The notes: generated by a model from the letters alone, not told the origin. A stretch of 64,000 nucleotides of DNA from CAVSPO01 sp963730005 (GCA_963730005.1 CAVSPO010000023.1:62001-126000); one strand, 5' to 3'; positions 17,582 through 26,147 are shown, numbered from the stretch's first letter. Numbers and translations: made by a program.

Positions 17582-18543
17582 CGGCCGGCAGCGTTCGTGC
17601 CGGCGCCGTTCACGGCTGACCCATCCAGGAAGGCATTGATCTGTTCATAGGCATCGGTCACCGGTTTCAGGAATCGGGGCAGCTGGATGAAGCCGTGCAC
17701 CGCATTCTGCACGCGGTGCACGACCACCCGGTTGCCCGCCCGGTGCAGGCGCTGCGCATACGCCTCGCCCTCGTCGCGCAGCAGGTCCAGCTCGGCGGTG
17801 ATCAGTAGCGTGTCGGGCTGGCGGGTGAAGTCGGTGGCCATCAGGGGAGACACGTAGGGGTTGAGGCGCACATCGACATCGGGGGCATACAACTCCATGA
17901 AGTCCTGCACCTCCTTGCGGGTCAACCGCAGGCCCGTTCCGTACTGTCGGATCGACTCGAAGCGGGATTCGCTGGCAGGGCCATGATCCCACCAGGTGAC
18001 GGGGTAGAGCAGGATCTGGCGGGCCGGCACGATCCTGCCCTCGTCGCGCATTCGCAGCGACAAGGCCGCGGCCAGGTTCGCGCCGGCTGAATCGCCGATC
18101 AGGGTGATTCGCGACGCATCGCCGAGTCCGGTGAGTTCGAGGTGGGTGAGAAGCATGCTGGCGGCCTCGTAGCAGTCGTCCAGCCCGGCCGGGTAGGGAT
18201 GCTCGGGGGCCAGCCGGTAGTCCACAGAGAACACCACCCGATTCGTCGAGTCAGCCATCGCCAGGCAGGTGGGCGTGTAGACGTCGATGTCGCCGATCAC
18301 CCAGCCGCCGCCGTGGAAGAACAGCAGGACGTCGTCATGCAGCTGTTCCTTGGGGCGGAAGATCCGCACCGGAATCTCGTGGCTGCGGTGGGCGGCGTAG
18401 AGGTGCGCGTCCAGGATCTGGTAGTCGTCGCGCGGTTTCGTCGGGGGCGTGATCAGCCGCTGCCAGCGCCGGACGGTTGCGTACTTCTCCTTCATGTTCT
18501 CGACCGCGAACGCACCGAGGATGGCCCGGACGACTCGGTTCAC
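17578..18543 (-). CDS. Alpha/beta hydrolase of the HSL (lipase/esterase) family
   Basis: 321 residues from a GTG four bases after AGGAGG. Oxyanion motif HGGGWVIGD, nucleophile elbow GDSAGANLAAALS, and the late catalytic Asp and His (ITAELDLLRDEG and NAVHGF) are all present, as in hormone-sensitive-lipase-type carboxylesterases. It is first in the operon with the acyltransferase, so ester making and breaking are encoded together. It is transcribed divergently from the GNAT gene at 18609; only 65 bp separate them. Confidence 0.85.
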   Translation of the reverse strand: MNRVVRAILGAFAVENMKEKYATVRRWQRLITPPTKPRDDYQILDAHLYAAHRSHEIPVRIFRPKEQLHDDVLLFFHGGGWVIGDIDVYTPTCLAMADSTNRVVFSVDYRLAPEHPYPAGLDDCYEAASMLLTHLELTGLGDASRITLIGDSAGANLAAALSLRMRDEGRIVPARQILLYPVTWWDHGPASESRFESIRQYGTGLRLTRKEVQDFMELYAPDVDVRLNPYVSPLMATDFTRQPDTLLITAELDLLRDEGEAYAQRLHRAGNRVVVHRVQNAVHGFIQLPRFLKPVTDAYEQINAFLDGSAVNGAGTNAAGR

Positions 18544-18596
18544 GGGGCCTCCTGCTCGACCGGGCACCCGGCCGGGCGCCAATGCTGGTCACAGGT

Positions 18597-18602
18597 TAGC
18601 CT
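18597..18602 (+). promoter_or_regulatory. Candidate -10 box for the GNAT gene
   Basis: TAGCCT, then six bases (CGGAGG), then GTG at 18609. This is the leaderless spacing seen repeatedly in this window. The six-base spacer also resembles a ribosome-binding site, so a leadered reading cannot be excluded. Confidence 0.4.
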
Positions 18603-18608
18603 CGGAGG

Positions 18609-19079
18609 GTGAAACTGTGTGTCGACATCAATTTCCGTGACCTGCAACCCATCGATCTGGACGACCTGGGCTGGACGGGTGGCCCGGCTCATCAGCAGGT
18701 GCTGCGGGAGTCCCTGGAGGTGAGCTGGAAGGGCGACGTCGAGCTGCTGGTCGGGGAGGTCAACCAGCTGCGGCTGGTCGCCTGCGGTGGCATCGACTAT
18801 CGCCGCGATCCGGTGGCCGGAGAACTGTGGATGCTGATCGTCGACGACGCCTGGCGGGGCCTGGGCATCGGAACCCGGCTGATCGCAGAACTTGAGGAAC
18901 GGGCCCGGGCCAAGGGTCTGGGCTGGACGAGGTTGGCCGTTGAGGACGACAACCCGCTCGCCCGCGACCTGTACGAGCGGCTCGGTTACCGCGAGCTGAC
19001 CAGAAAGGTGACGAGCTGGCCCAGCGATGACGGGTCGGGTGTGGACGTGCCGGTGACCATCATGATGCGTTCCCTGTGA
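18609..19079 (+). CDS. GNAT family N-acetyltransferase
   Basis: 156 residues with one GNAT fold. GELWMLIVDDAWRGLGIGTRLIAELEERA holds the acetyl-CoA pyrophosphate loop, and ARDLYERLGYREL is the usual motif B region. Acceptor unknown. It starts with GTG and no separate upstream ribosome site beyond the GGAGG that forms the spacer to the predicted -10. The neighbours downstream are a small membrane protein and a nitrobindin-like gene with their own signals. Confidence 0.8.
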   Translation: MKLCVDINFRDLQPIDLDDLGWTGGPAHQQVLRESLEVSWKGDVELLVGEVNQLRLVACGGIDYRRDPVAGELWMLIVDDAWRGLGIGTRLIAELEERARAKGLGWTRLAVEDDNPLARDLYERLGYRELTRKVTSWPSDDGSGVDVPVTIMMRSL

Positions 19080-19083
19080 CGGG

Positions 19084-19089
19084 TAGAAT
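19084..19089 (+). promoter_or_regulatory. Candidate -10 box for the 70-residue membrane protein
   Basis: TAGAAT followed by CACCGG and then GTG at 19096. Close match to TANNNT with six-base leaderless spacing. Confidence 0.5.
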
Positions 19090-19095
19090 CACCGG

Positions 19096-19308
19096 GTGGC
19101 AGGGTTCAGCGCAACAGTCCTGACGATCGTCTCGCTGCTGATTGCGGTGATGGCGATCCTGGGTTACGTCCGCCTCGTGAGGGCTCCGGCCCGCGAGCTG
19201 GTCGCCCGGCCGGTGCCTCCGGGCAGCGGCCAGCTGCACGACCAGACTGCAGTCGTGGCGCGTCGCCGTGACGAACCGACCTCGATCATCAAACGCAACC
19301 AGGAGTGA
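19096..19308 (+). CDS. Small single-span membrane protein, unknown function
   Basis: 70 residues. One hydrophobic helix (about residues 5-25, TVLTIVSLLIAVMAILGYV) is followed by a basic, polar tail ending in TSIIKRNQE, so it is probably a membrane-anchored cytoplasmic tail. No family is recognised. It ends three bases before the nitrobindin-like gene, whose ribosome site (AGGAG) lies inside this gene, which suggests co-transcription. A -10-like TAGAAT stands six bases before its GTG. Confidence 0.6.
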   Translation: MAGFSATVLTIVSLLIAVMAILGYVRLVRAPARELVARPVPPGSGQLHDQTAVVARRRDEPTSIIKRNQE

Positions 19309-19311
19309 CCC

Positions 19312-19809
19312 ATGGCTTTCACCATCCCCGAGGACCTCAACCCGGCGCTCTTCCCGCTCGCCTGGCTGATCGGCCGTTGGGTGGGCAACGGACACTCCAG
19401 CTGGGCCGGGGAAGAGATCGAGTTCGGCCAGCAGGTCGAGTTCGCCACCAATGGTGACGGGTACCTGCACTACATGTCGCAGACCTGGACGATGGACGCT
19501 GCCGGGCAGCCCGACAAGCCGCTGACCCTGGAAACCGGATTCTGGCGCCCCGTCGACAACGAGCATCTGGAGGTCGTGCTGAGCCATCCGGAAGGCTGGG
19601 TCGAGATCTGGGCGGGGCGGATCCCCAAGCCCGGCCAGATCGCCATGGAGACCGACGTGGTGGCCCGCACCACGTCCGCTGAGGTGGAGTACACCGGCGG
19701 CGCTCGCCTGTACGGCAACGTGGACCGCCATCTGATGTGGAGCTTCGACCGGGCCACCACCACCGAGAAGCTGCAGCCCTACATGTGGGGGCGGCTGGAA
19801 CGCGTCTGA
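19312..19809 (+). CDS. Nitrobindin-like beta-barrel protein lacking the heme-ligand histidine
   Basis: 165 residues of the THAP4/nitrobindin (FABP-like) family. The signature GxWxGxG appears as GRWVGNG near residue 22, and the beta-barrel pattern continues to the end. In heme-binding members such as Rv2717c the proximal histidine lies in LQDHLAAVL near the C-terminus. Here the matching segment is LQPYMWGRLERV, with tyrosine at that place. That is the trait of the group UniProt calls ferric nitrobindin-like proteins, so heme binding and peroxynitrite isomerase activity are doubtful. It overlaps the YgfZ-like gene by one base (TGATG). Confidence 0.82.
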   Translation: MAFTIPEDLNPALFPLAWLIGRWVGNGHSSWAGEEIEFGQQVEFATNGDGYLHYMSQTWTMDAAGQPDKPLTLETGFWRPVDNEHLEVVLSHPEGWVEIWAGRIPKPGQIAMETDVVARTTSAEVEYTGGARLYGNVDRHLMWSFDRATTTEKLQPYMWGRLERV

Positions 19810-20516
19810 TGGACGTCCTGGTGGCAGATGGCCCGGACACTGGCTTGTTGTGGCACGCGGGCAATCCCTTCGCTGAGCAGCGGCTGGCAGCGGACGGGCA
19901 CGGGGTGGCGCTGCTGGCCAACCGCGAGGTGTTCACCGTGGCGGACAGCGGCCGGTCGCGCTGGTTCTGGGCCGAGCCGGGGCAGGCCGAAGCGCTGGAC
20001 GAGCAACTGCGCGCCCACGGGCTGTGCCGTGGTGAGACAGTCCGACGACCGGACGTCACCGTGCTGTGGCTGGGTCGGCTTGAGAGCGTTCCGGGCGCTG
20101 CGCTCGGCCGGCGACCGTCCCCGGTGGCCGGCGGGCAGGAATTGTTCTGGCCGGTCACCACGCCGATTCCGCCGTGCGAACCTGTCGGCGTGTGGGCCCT
20201 GGACGCCTTACGGATCGAGGCAGGGGTGCCGCGAGCAGGGCTGGACGTCGGCCCGCGGGGGGTGCCGGCCGGTCGGCGACTGGTGCGGTTGTGGCTGGAC
20301 GGAGCCCTGCCGCAATCGGGCGCGCAGATCCGGTGGCGCGGTGCCCGCGCAGGCACGGTGGGCAGCGTCGCCCAACACCATGAGCTGGGCCCGATCGCCT
20401 TGGGGCTGCTGGACGCCGAAGTGCCCGAGGACGCCCAGGTGATGGTCGAATCCGACGATTCCCACGGCATCGATGCCACCACCGAGACGGTGCCGACGCC
20501 GGCCTGGCCGCAGTGA
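19809..20516 (+). CDS. YgfZ/GcvT-family folate-binding-like protein, shortened
   Basis: 235 residues from the ATG that overlaps the previous stop. The segment VGVWALDALRIEAGVPRAGLDV matches the region of GcvT/YgfZ proteins just before the folate-binding loop. The KGCYxGQE motif that marks YgfZ is not visible (GPRGVPAGRR stands there), and the protein is shorter than the usual 300 or so residues. YgfZ helps assemble or repair Fe-S enzymes; whether this member does is unclear. Nitrobindin-like and YgfZ-like genes commonly sit together, often near dtd, in actinobacteria. Confidence 0.6.
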   Translation: MDVLVADGPDTGLLWHAGNPFAEQRLAADGHGVALLANREVFTVADSGRSRWFWAEPGQAEALDEQLRAHGLCRGETVRRPDVTVLWLGRLESVPGAALGRRPSPVAGGQELFWPVTTPIPPCEPVGVWALDALRIEAGVPRAGLDVGPRGVPAGRRLVRLWLDGALPQSGAQIRWRGARAGTVGSVAQHHELGPIALGLLDAEVPEDAQVMVESDDSHGIDATTETVPTPAWPQ

Positions 20517-20526
20517 TCTGAACCGC

Positions 20527-21780
20527 TCAGGCCCCGTAGCGGTAGATCACTTCCTCGTTCTCCCGGATCTCGGCAGTCGGCGCCTGTGGGTCGGTGATGT
20601 CCAGGGTGACGGTGATGGACTGCTCGCCATCCGCGGAGATCGAGCGGTAGCAGTAGCGCTCGTTGCTGAGTTCGGACGCTTCGGTGTGGGATGTGACCAG
20701 CCAACGGCGTTGTCGGCGCAAGGCGATGAGTTTGCGGTACTGGTCGTGCATCCCGGACCCCAGCGCGGACAGCTGCTCGGGCAACTCCGGGAACTCGGGG
20801 CGCACCTCGTCGTCCCCGCCGGGGCGTTCGTACTTGGTGCCGGTGTAGCCGTGCTCGTCGCCGGCGTAGACGGCAGGGACACCGGCCACGGTGAACAGCA
20901 GCACTGCCGCCAGCACAGCCTGCTGGGCGCCGACGATGGTGGCGATTCTGGTGGTGTCGTGGTTGCCGATGAAGGTGAAGGGGACGAACCGGTCAGCGAA
21001 CTCGTTGTGTCGGCCCAGGCACCAGTCCAGCTCGAAGAAGTTGGCCGTTTCCAGACTGCTCCAGACCGCCTTCCACAGCTCGTACTGGGTGATCGAGTCC
21101 AGGCCGCTGCGCAAGGCGTAGTCGGCGTAGTCACCGTGGATCATCTCGCCCATCAGCCAGACGTCCGGGTGGGCGGCCCGAACCCGGGGCACCACGGACT
21201 GCCAGGCGTCGGGATCGACGGCGTAGGCCGCGTCCAGTCGCCAGGCGTCCGCGCCGCGGTCCAGCCAGGTGTTCATGATCTCGACGAGGTAGTCGGCCAC
21301 CATCGGGTTGGCGTGGTTGAAGGTCACCAGGTCGAAGTTGCCCTCGAAGAACCAGGGGCGCGGGTCGTCGGGGTTGCTCCAGTCGATCTGGAACCAGTTG
21401 GCGAACTCGCCGTCCGGCCCTTCGGCGAGCGCCCGCTGCACCAGCGGGTGCTGGGCACCGACATGGTTGAAAACCCCGTCCAGCATCACCCGCAGGCCGC
21501 GCTGGTGGGCCTGCTCCACCAGCCGGGTGAAATCCGCCAGGTCACCGAGGCGGGGGTCGATGGCAAAGTGGTCGGTGGTGTCGTAGCCGTGGGTGGACGA
21601 CTGGAAGATCGGCCCCAGCAGCAGTCCGTTGGCGCCGAGCTCGACCAGGTGGTCCAACCAGTTCTCCAAGCGGGCGATCCGATGCGTCACCGCACTGACC
21701 GGCGTGGCTGGGCGCAAGGGAGCTCCACAGAAACCCAGCGGGTAAACATGCCACCAGATGACCTCGTCAGACCAAGACAT
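20527..21780 (-). CDS. GH13 alpha-amylase-family glycosidase
   Basis: 417 residues from an ATG after GAAGGGG. The four GH13 regions are visible: VMLDGVFNHVG, GADAWRLDAAYAV (nucleophile D183), VWLMGEMIHGDY (acid/base E212) and FIGNHDTTRI (D275). There is no signal peptide, so it is cytoplasmic, and the C-terminal beta domain is short. Candidate substrates are maltodextrins, glycogen-derived oligosaccharides or related alpha-glucosides; the exact specificity cannot be read. It is convergent with the YgfZ-like gene with 10 bp between stops. Confidence 0.88.
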   Translation of the reverse strand: MSWSDEVIWWHVYPLGFCGAPLRPATPVSAVTHRIARLENWLDHLVELGANGLLLGPIFQSSTHGYDTTDHFAIDPRLGDLADFTRLVEQAHQRGLRVMLDGVFNHVGAQHPLVQRALAEGPDGEFANWFQIDWSNPDDPRPWFFEGNFDLVTFNHANPMVADYLVEIMNTWLDRGADAWRLDAAYAVDPDAWQSVVPRVRAAHPDVWLMGEMIHGDYADYALRSGLDSITQYELWKAVWSSLETANFFELDWCLGRHNEFADRFVPFTFIGNHDTTRIATIVGAQQAVLAAVLLFTVAGVPAVYAGDEHGYTGTKYERPGGDDEVRPEFPELPEQLSALGSGMHDQYRKLIALRRQRRWLVTSHTEASELSNERYCYRSISADGEQSITVTLDITDPQAPTAEIRENEEVIYRYGA

Positions 21781-21887
21781 CTTGCCCCTTCCCGTCTGAA
21801 CCCAGTATCGCGCACCGGGCCCGGTGGCGCACCCGACGGCCAACATCGCCGACGTCAGTTGAAGAGGGCAGGTCGGTGAAGAGCAGG

Positions 21888-22568
21888 TCAGGCCAGCTGC
21901 GACGACCGGAAGACCACGACCTTGTCGCCGACCTGAACCTCACCGAAGACCGCGGCGATCCCTGCCCGATCCTTGATGTTGACACAGCCGTGCGAGCCCT
22001 GCGGGTTGGTGTTTGCCGCGAAATCGCCGGAGTAGTGCACGGCCTGACCACCGTAGAAGTACATCGAGTACGGCATCGGTGCGTTGTTGTACTGGCGCGA
22101 GAAGTCGTCCTTCACCTTGCGTGTGACGCTGAACTGCCCCTCAGCGGTTGCGTACCCGCTGCGCCCGAAGCGCGCCGCGAAAGTGCGGACGACCTCGCCG
22201 TCGTGGAGGTAGTAGAGCACGCCCCGAGACTTGTCGGCGCACATCACCCGGGCACCGGTCAGGCAACGGGGATCAAGTTTGGCGCTCGTGGTCTTGGCGG
22301 TCGACTTCTTGGCGGTGGGGCTCGGTTTGGGGGTGGGTTTGAGTGTCGGCCTCTCGGCGATGTACGCCTCACTCGCCACTTCGGCGGCCCGCAGCGACTG
22401 TACCGACGGCGTGGCCGTCTGCGTCGGCGTGGCTGAGGGGGTGAGCGAACTGACCGCCGGGGAAGCGGTGACGACGGGCTGCACTGACGTGGCACAGCCC
22501 GCGGCGGCCAGCAACGCCGTGCAGGTCAGCAAGATCATCGGCACAGCTCGCGCGGCCTTGTGGGTCAC
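21888..22568 (-). CDS. L,D-transpeptidase (YkuD domain) lipoprotein
   Basis: 226 residues from a GTG behind GAGGGAG. The signal peptide MTHKAARAVPMILLTCTALLAAAGC ends in lipobox AAGC, followed by a Ser/Thr/Pro-rich linker with PTPKPSPTAKK. The YkuD domain carries the catalytic motif QGSHGCVNIKD. Such enzymes form 3-3 cross-links in peptidoglycan or attach proteins to it. It acts outside the membrane. An earlier in-frame start would place extra residues before the signal peptide and is unlikely. Confidence 0.88.
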   Translation of the reverse strand: MTHKAARAVPMILLTCTALLAAAGCATSVQPVVTASPAVSSLTPSATPTQTATPSVQSLRAAEVASEAYIAERPTLKPTPKPSPTAKKSTAKTTSAKLDPRCLTGARVMCADKSRGVLYYLHDGEVVRTFAARFGRSGYATAEGQFSVTRKVKDDFSRQYNNAPMPYSMYFYGGQAVHYSGDFAANTNPQGSHGCVNIKDRAGIAAVFGEVQVGDKVVVFRSSQLA

Positions 22569-22670
22569 GTTGGCTCCCTCTCTCCATGTGCTGGCTTGGC
22601 CCAGCCTACTTGTTGGTGGGACCGTTCGGCGCACAGGACCACCCCAGCGAGCAACGCGCCATCGGCCAGG

Positions 22671-24551
22671 TCAGGATTCCGCGGCCTTGTTGGCCGCCTT
22701 GGCGCGGTTGCGGACCTTGGCGCGCTCCCCGGCAGTCAGCGTGGTCTTGCGCACGCGCACCTTCGCGGGGGTCACCTCCAGGCACTCGTCGTTGCTGCAG
22801 TACTCCAGCGCCTGTTCCAGGCTCATCACGCGGGCGGGGACCAGACGTTCCAGCTCGTCACTGGTGCTGGAGCGCACGTTGGACAGGTGCTTCTCCTTGG
22901 CGGGGTTGACGTCCATGTCGTCGGGACGGGAGTTCTCGCCCACCACCATGCCCTCGTAGACCTCGTCGCCGGGGCTGACGAACAACTCGCCACGCGCCTG
23001 CAGGTTGAACAGCGCATAGCTGCTGACCACGCCCTGGCGATCGGCCACCAACGAACCCGTCTGCCGGTTGCGCAGCTCGCCCACCCAGGGCTCGTAGCCC
23101 TCGAAAACATGGTTCATGATGCCGGTGCCGCGGGTTTCGGTGAGGAACTCGGTGCGGAAGCCGAGCAGCCCCCGCGCGGGGATGATGTATTCCATCCGCA
23201 CCCAGCCGGTGCCGTGGTTGACCATCTGGCGCATCTGCGCCTTGCGGGTGCCCATCATCTGGGTAACGGTGCCCAGGTGTTCCTCGGGCACGTCGATCGT
23301 CAGCCGTTCGGTGGGCTCGTGCAGCTTGCCGTCGATCAACCGCGTGACGACTTCGGGTTTCCCGACGGTCAGCTCGAAGTTCTCGCGACGCATCATTTCC
23401 ACCAGCACCGCCAGCTGCAGCTCGCCTCGACCCTGCACCTCCCAGGTGTCAGGTCGTTCGGTCGGGAGCACCCGGATCGACACGTTGCCGACCAGTTCCT
23501 GGTCGAGACGGTTCTTGACCAGTCGGGCCGTCAGATTCTTGCCCGACCGCCCGGCCAGCGGCGAGGTGTTGATGCCGATGGTCATCGAGATGGACGGTTC
23601 GTCGACGTGGATCAGCGGCAGCGGCCGGGCGTCATTGAGGTCGGCCAGCGTCTCACCGATGTTGATCTCGTCGATGCCGGCCACTGCGATGATGTCCCCC
23701 GGGCCTGCCTGATCGACCGGAACCCGATCCAGGGCGCGGGTGATCAGAAGCTCCGAAAGCTTGACGTTCTGGCGGGTGCCGTCACGGCGGATCCAGACGA
23801 CCGTCTCGCCCTTGTGGATGGTGCCCTCGACGACGCGGCACAGCGCCAGTCGTCCCAGGTAGGGCGAGCTGTCGAGGTTGGTGACGTGCGCCTGTAGCGG
23901 GGCGCCCTCGTGGTAGGTGGGGGCGGGGATGTAGCTGGCGATGGTGTCGAAGAGCGGCTGCAGATCGGGGGAGTCGGGCATTTCGCCGTCCGCGGGGCGG
24001 TTCAGCGATGCGCGGCCGGCTCTGGCTGAGGCGTAGACCACCGGGAAGTCGAGCGCGGTTGCGTTGTCCTCGTCGACAAGATCCATGAACAACTCGTAGG
24101 CGTCATCGACCACCTGCTCGATGCGGGCGTCCGGGCGGTCGACCTTGTTGATCACCAGGATGATCGGCAGCTTCTTGGCGATGGCCTTGCGCAACACGAA
24201 ACGGGTCTGCGGCAACGGGCCCTCGGAGGAGTCCACCAACAGCAGCACGCCGTCAACCATCTCGAGCGCGCGCTCCACCTCGCCGCCGAAATCAGCGTGG
24301 CCCGGAGTGTCGACGATGTTGACCAGCAGGTCCTCGCCGTCGGTCATGGTGTGGTGGACCGCAGTGTTCTTGGCCAGGATGGTGATGCCCTTCTCACGCT
24401 CCAGGTCCATCGAGTCCATGACGCGCTTGTTGACGTCGGAACCCTCACGGAACGCACCGGACTGCCACAGCATCGCGTCCACCAAGGTGGTCTTGCCATG
24501 ATCGACGTGGGCGATGATGGCGACATTTCGCAGGTCTTTGCGAACAGACAT
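22671..24551 (-). CDS. typA: Ribosome-associated translational GTPase TypA/BipA
   Basis: 626 residues, full length. GTPase motifs are AHVDHGKTTLVDAM (G1), EREKGITI (G2), DTPGHADFGGEVER (G3) and NKVDRPDA (G4). Later domains include the TypA-typical GRGELQLAVLVEMMRRE and the C-terminal segment VTPAKVRVRKTTLTAGER. TypA binds the ribosome and supports growth under stress or cold and assembly of the large subunit. It is monocistronic on the minus strand. A TAGGGT hexamer at 24612-24617 on the minus strand could be its -10. Confidence 0.96.
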   Translation of the reverse strand: MSVRKDLRNVAIIAHVDHGKTTLVDAMLWQSGAFREGSDVNKRVMDSMDLEREKGITILAKNTAVHHTMTDGEDLLVNIVDTPGHADFGGEVERALEMVDGVLLLVDSSEGPLPQTRFVLRKAIAKKLPIILVINKVDRPDARIEQVVDDAYELFMDLVDEDNATALDFPVVYASARAGRASLNRPADGEMPDSPDLQPLFDTIASYIPAPTYHEGAPLQAHVTNLDSSPYLGRLALCRVVEGTIHKGETVVWIRRDGTRQNVKLSELLITRALDRVPVDQAGPGDIIAVAGIDEINIGETLADLNDARPLPLIHVDEPSISMTIGINTSPLAGRSGKNLTARLVKNRLDQELVGNVSIRVLPTERPDTWEVQGRGELQLAVLVEMMRRENFELTVGKPEVVTRLIDGKLHEPTERLTIDVPEEHLGTVTQMMGTRKAQMRQMVNHGTGWVRMEYIIPARGLLGFRTEFLTETRGTGIMNHVFEGYEPWVGELRNRQTGSLVADRQGVVSSYALFNLQARGELFVSPGDEVYEGMVVGENSRPDDMDVNPAKEKHLSNVRSSTSDELERLVPARVMSLEQALEYCSNDECLEVTPAKVRVRKTTLTAGERAKVRNRAKAANKAAES

Positions 24552-24731
24552 TCAGGTGGCTCCCGCGTGGTTGACGCCACCGTGGTGACGCATGATGAGA
24601 ATTGCCTGCCCACCCTACCGCTGTGCTCCGGCGCCTCGTGAATCACCTTCTCGTGGCCTTGCCGAGACATCAGCCGGTGGCGACGCCGGCCAGGGGTGGT
24701 ACTCGGTGCGGCGCACCGGTCGACGTGTGCG

Positions 24732-25757
24732 TCAGAACTGGGCGAGCAGGGCCTCGGGATTGCGGCGGAACAGTTCGATGTCCAGCTTGCCCGCCGCCAG
24801 GCCCTCCAGCGTCTGGGTGAGGGCGGTGTTCACCGGCGTGGCAACGCCCACTCGGGTCCCGTGGCGGGCCACCGCGCCGTTCAGCCACTGCACCTCGGTG
24901 CGGCCGCTGCCGCTGTGCAGGTCGATGTGGAAGCTGGGCATCTTGTCGCCACGCCCGGACCCCAGAGCCTTGGTGAGGGCCGGTTGCGCGATGAACCTGG
25001 GCAGCCTCTCGGCGGCCAGGGCCAGCAGCCGTACCGGTGTGCCGGGCAGGTCGACCGGGTGGTGGCCGAGCGCGCGCATCACTGCCAGGCACTCGCGCAG
25101 CACGGCCACTTCGACCTGGTAGAGCCGACGGTCGGCAAACAATTCGTCGACCCGCATGTCGAGGATGGCGGAGGTGGCGTTGCCGGTGAGGTTGGTGAGG
25201 AGTTTCGACCATTTCATGGCCGCCGCGTTCGGAAACGACCTGGCGTTGAGTCCGGCACCATGCAGCGCCTCCACCAGCGGCTGCGACAGCGGGTGACCGG
25301 AAGCGATGCCCACGCCGCGATGCTTCTGCTCGACAACCTCGCCCAGGCCGGGTTTGCCGACAGCCGTGGTGACGGTGCCGGCAATGACCAGGCCTTCGTC
25401 GCCGAGGGCAGCCGCGATGGCCGGCTCGTTGTCGACTCCGTTCTGGAGCGAGAGCGCCGGCGGCACCGGCAGGCCGGTTTCGACGAGTGCCTGCGCGGCG
25501 GCACTGGTGTTGAAGGATTTCAGGGCAAAGACCACGACGTCATACGGGCCGCCCTGGAGTGCCTGCTGCGACGATCCGAAGAACCGGGCGGTGTGCACGT
25601 GGCGAGTGCTGCGCGCCAGGTGCAGCGTCAGGCCCCGGTGGGACAGGGCCTCGGCGACCTCCGGGCGTTCGGTGTAGCTCACCGAATGACCGGCCGCGGC
25701 CAGAGACCCCCCGATGTAGGTGCCGATCGCCCCGGCGCCCAGGAACAACAACTTCAT
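24732..25757 (-). CDS. panE: 2-dehydropantoate 2-reductase (ketopantoate reductase)
   Basis: 341 residues. The N-terminal Rossmann motif LGAGAIGTYIGG binds NADPH. VVFALKSFNT, the central region with the LSLQNGVDN segment, and FPNAAAMKWSKLLTNLTGNA match the PanE/ApbA family, with the catalytic lysine in MKWSKL. The enzyme reduces ketopantoate to pantoate in coenzyme A synthesis. Paralogs with other keto-acid substrates exist, so the exact role is likely but not certain. The 180 bp between this gene and typA hold no visible gene or hairpin. Confidence 0.82.
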   Translation of the reverse strand: MKLLFLGAGAIGTYIGGSLAAAGHSVSYTERPEVAEALSHRGLTLHLARSTRHVHTARFFGSSQQALQGGPYDVVVFALKSFNTSAAAQALVETGLPVPPALSLQNGVDNEPAIAAALGDEGLVIAGTVTTAVGKPGLGEVVEQKHRGVGIASGHPLSQPLVEALHGAGLNARSFPNAAAMKWSKLLTNLTGNATSAILDMRVDELFADRRLYQVEVAVLRECLAVMRALGHHPVDLPGTPVRLLALAAERLPRFIAQPALTKALGSGRGDKMPSFHIDLHSGSGRTEVQWLNGAVARHGTRVGVATPVNTALTQTLEGLAAGKLDIELFRRNPEALLAQF

Positions 25758-25866
25758 GACGGCCCCTCGCTCGATTGCGGGCAGCGTAGCAGGGCCCGGG
25801 CGCTGGCCATCGGCTCAGCGTCCCGGGGTGCTCGAAGCTGCTTGACGACCGAGGGGGTGTTGTCGG

Positions 25867-26040
25867 TCAGAACCCGAAGATGCCGCGCCGCTGCGGCTTG
25901 GCGGCAGCCTTTTCGGCGTCGGTGTGCTTGCCGTCACACCAGCTGCCGGGAGCTACGTTGGCCTTGACTTGGGCGATGTGCTGGCCGCAGCCAGACCACG
26001 TGGTCTTGCCGCAAACCCGGCACTTGACCGCACTGCACAT
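25867..26040 (-). CDS. Small zinc-ribbon protein (CGKTTWSGCGQH family), unknown function
   Basis: 57 residues from an ATG seven bases after AGGAGA. The sequence MCSAVKCRVCGKTTWSGCGQ, then HIAQV and GSWCDGKHT, matches a widespread small conserved protein with five or six metal-binding-type cysteines. I know no assigned function. It is divergent from the persulfide reductase gene, and the CsoR/CstR-type operator at 26116-26131 overlaps its predicted -10 (26113-26118), so it is probably co-controlled with sulfur stress genes. Confidence 0.75.
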   Translation of the reverse strand: MCSAVKCRVCGKTTWSGCGQHIAQVKANVAPGSWCDGKHTDAEKAAAKPQRRGIFGF

Positions 26041-26112
26041 GGTGATCTCCTGTTGGTTTCCGCCCCGCGGGGGGCGCAGTTGAATGAAGCTTGCTGTGTA
26101 TCAGCCACGAAT

Positions 26113-26118
26113 AGTATA
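26113..26118 (-). promoter_or_regulatory. Candidate -10 box for the small zinc-ribbon gene
   Basis: TATACT on the minus strand, overlapping the edge of the palindromic operator. It gives a leader of roughly 65 bases with a clear ribosome-binding site before the ATG at 26040. Confidence 0.5.
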
Positions 26119-26131
26119 CCCCCTAGGGTAT
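26116..26131. promoter_or_regulatory. CsoR/CstR-type operator in the divergent promoter
   Basis: ATACCCCCTAGGGTAT, an imperfect palindrome of the ATACCCC...GGGTAT kind bound by CsoR/CstR (DUF156) repressors. It lies just upstream of the + strand -10 (26136-26141) and overlaps the minus strand -10, so a bound repressor would block both promoters. A similar site is found before the CstR-like gene. Confidence 0.7.
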
Positions 26132-26135
26132 CGGT

Positions 26136-26141
26136 TAGGGT
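26136..26141 (+). promoter_or_regulatory. Candidate -10 box for the persulfide reductase gene
   Basis: TAGGGT, then AATGGC, then ATG at 26148. Leaderless spacing; the operator abuts it upstream. Confidence 0.5.
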
Positions 26142-26147
26142 AATGGC

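Noticed and set aside
19337..20704. 455-codon minus-strand frame over the nitrobindin-like and YgfZ-like genes
   Set aside because: Arg/Ser/Pro-rich translation typical of a shadow frame; the opposite strand has recognisable families with good start signals.
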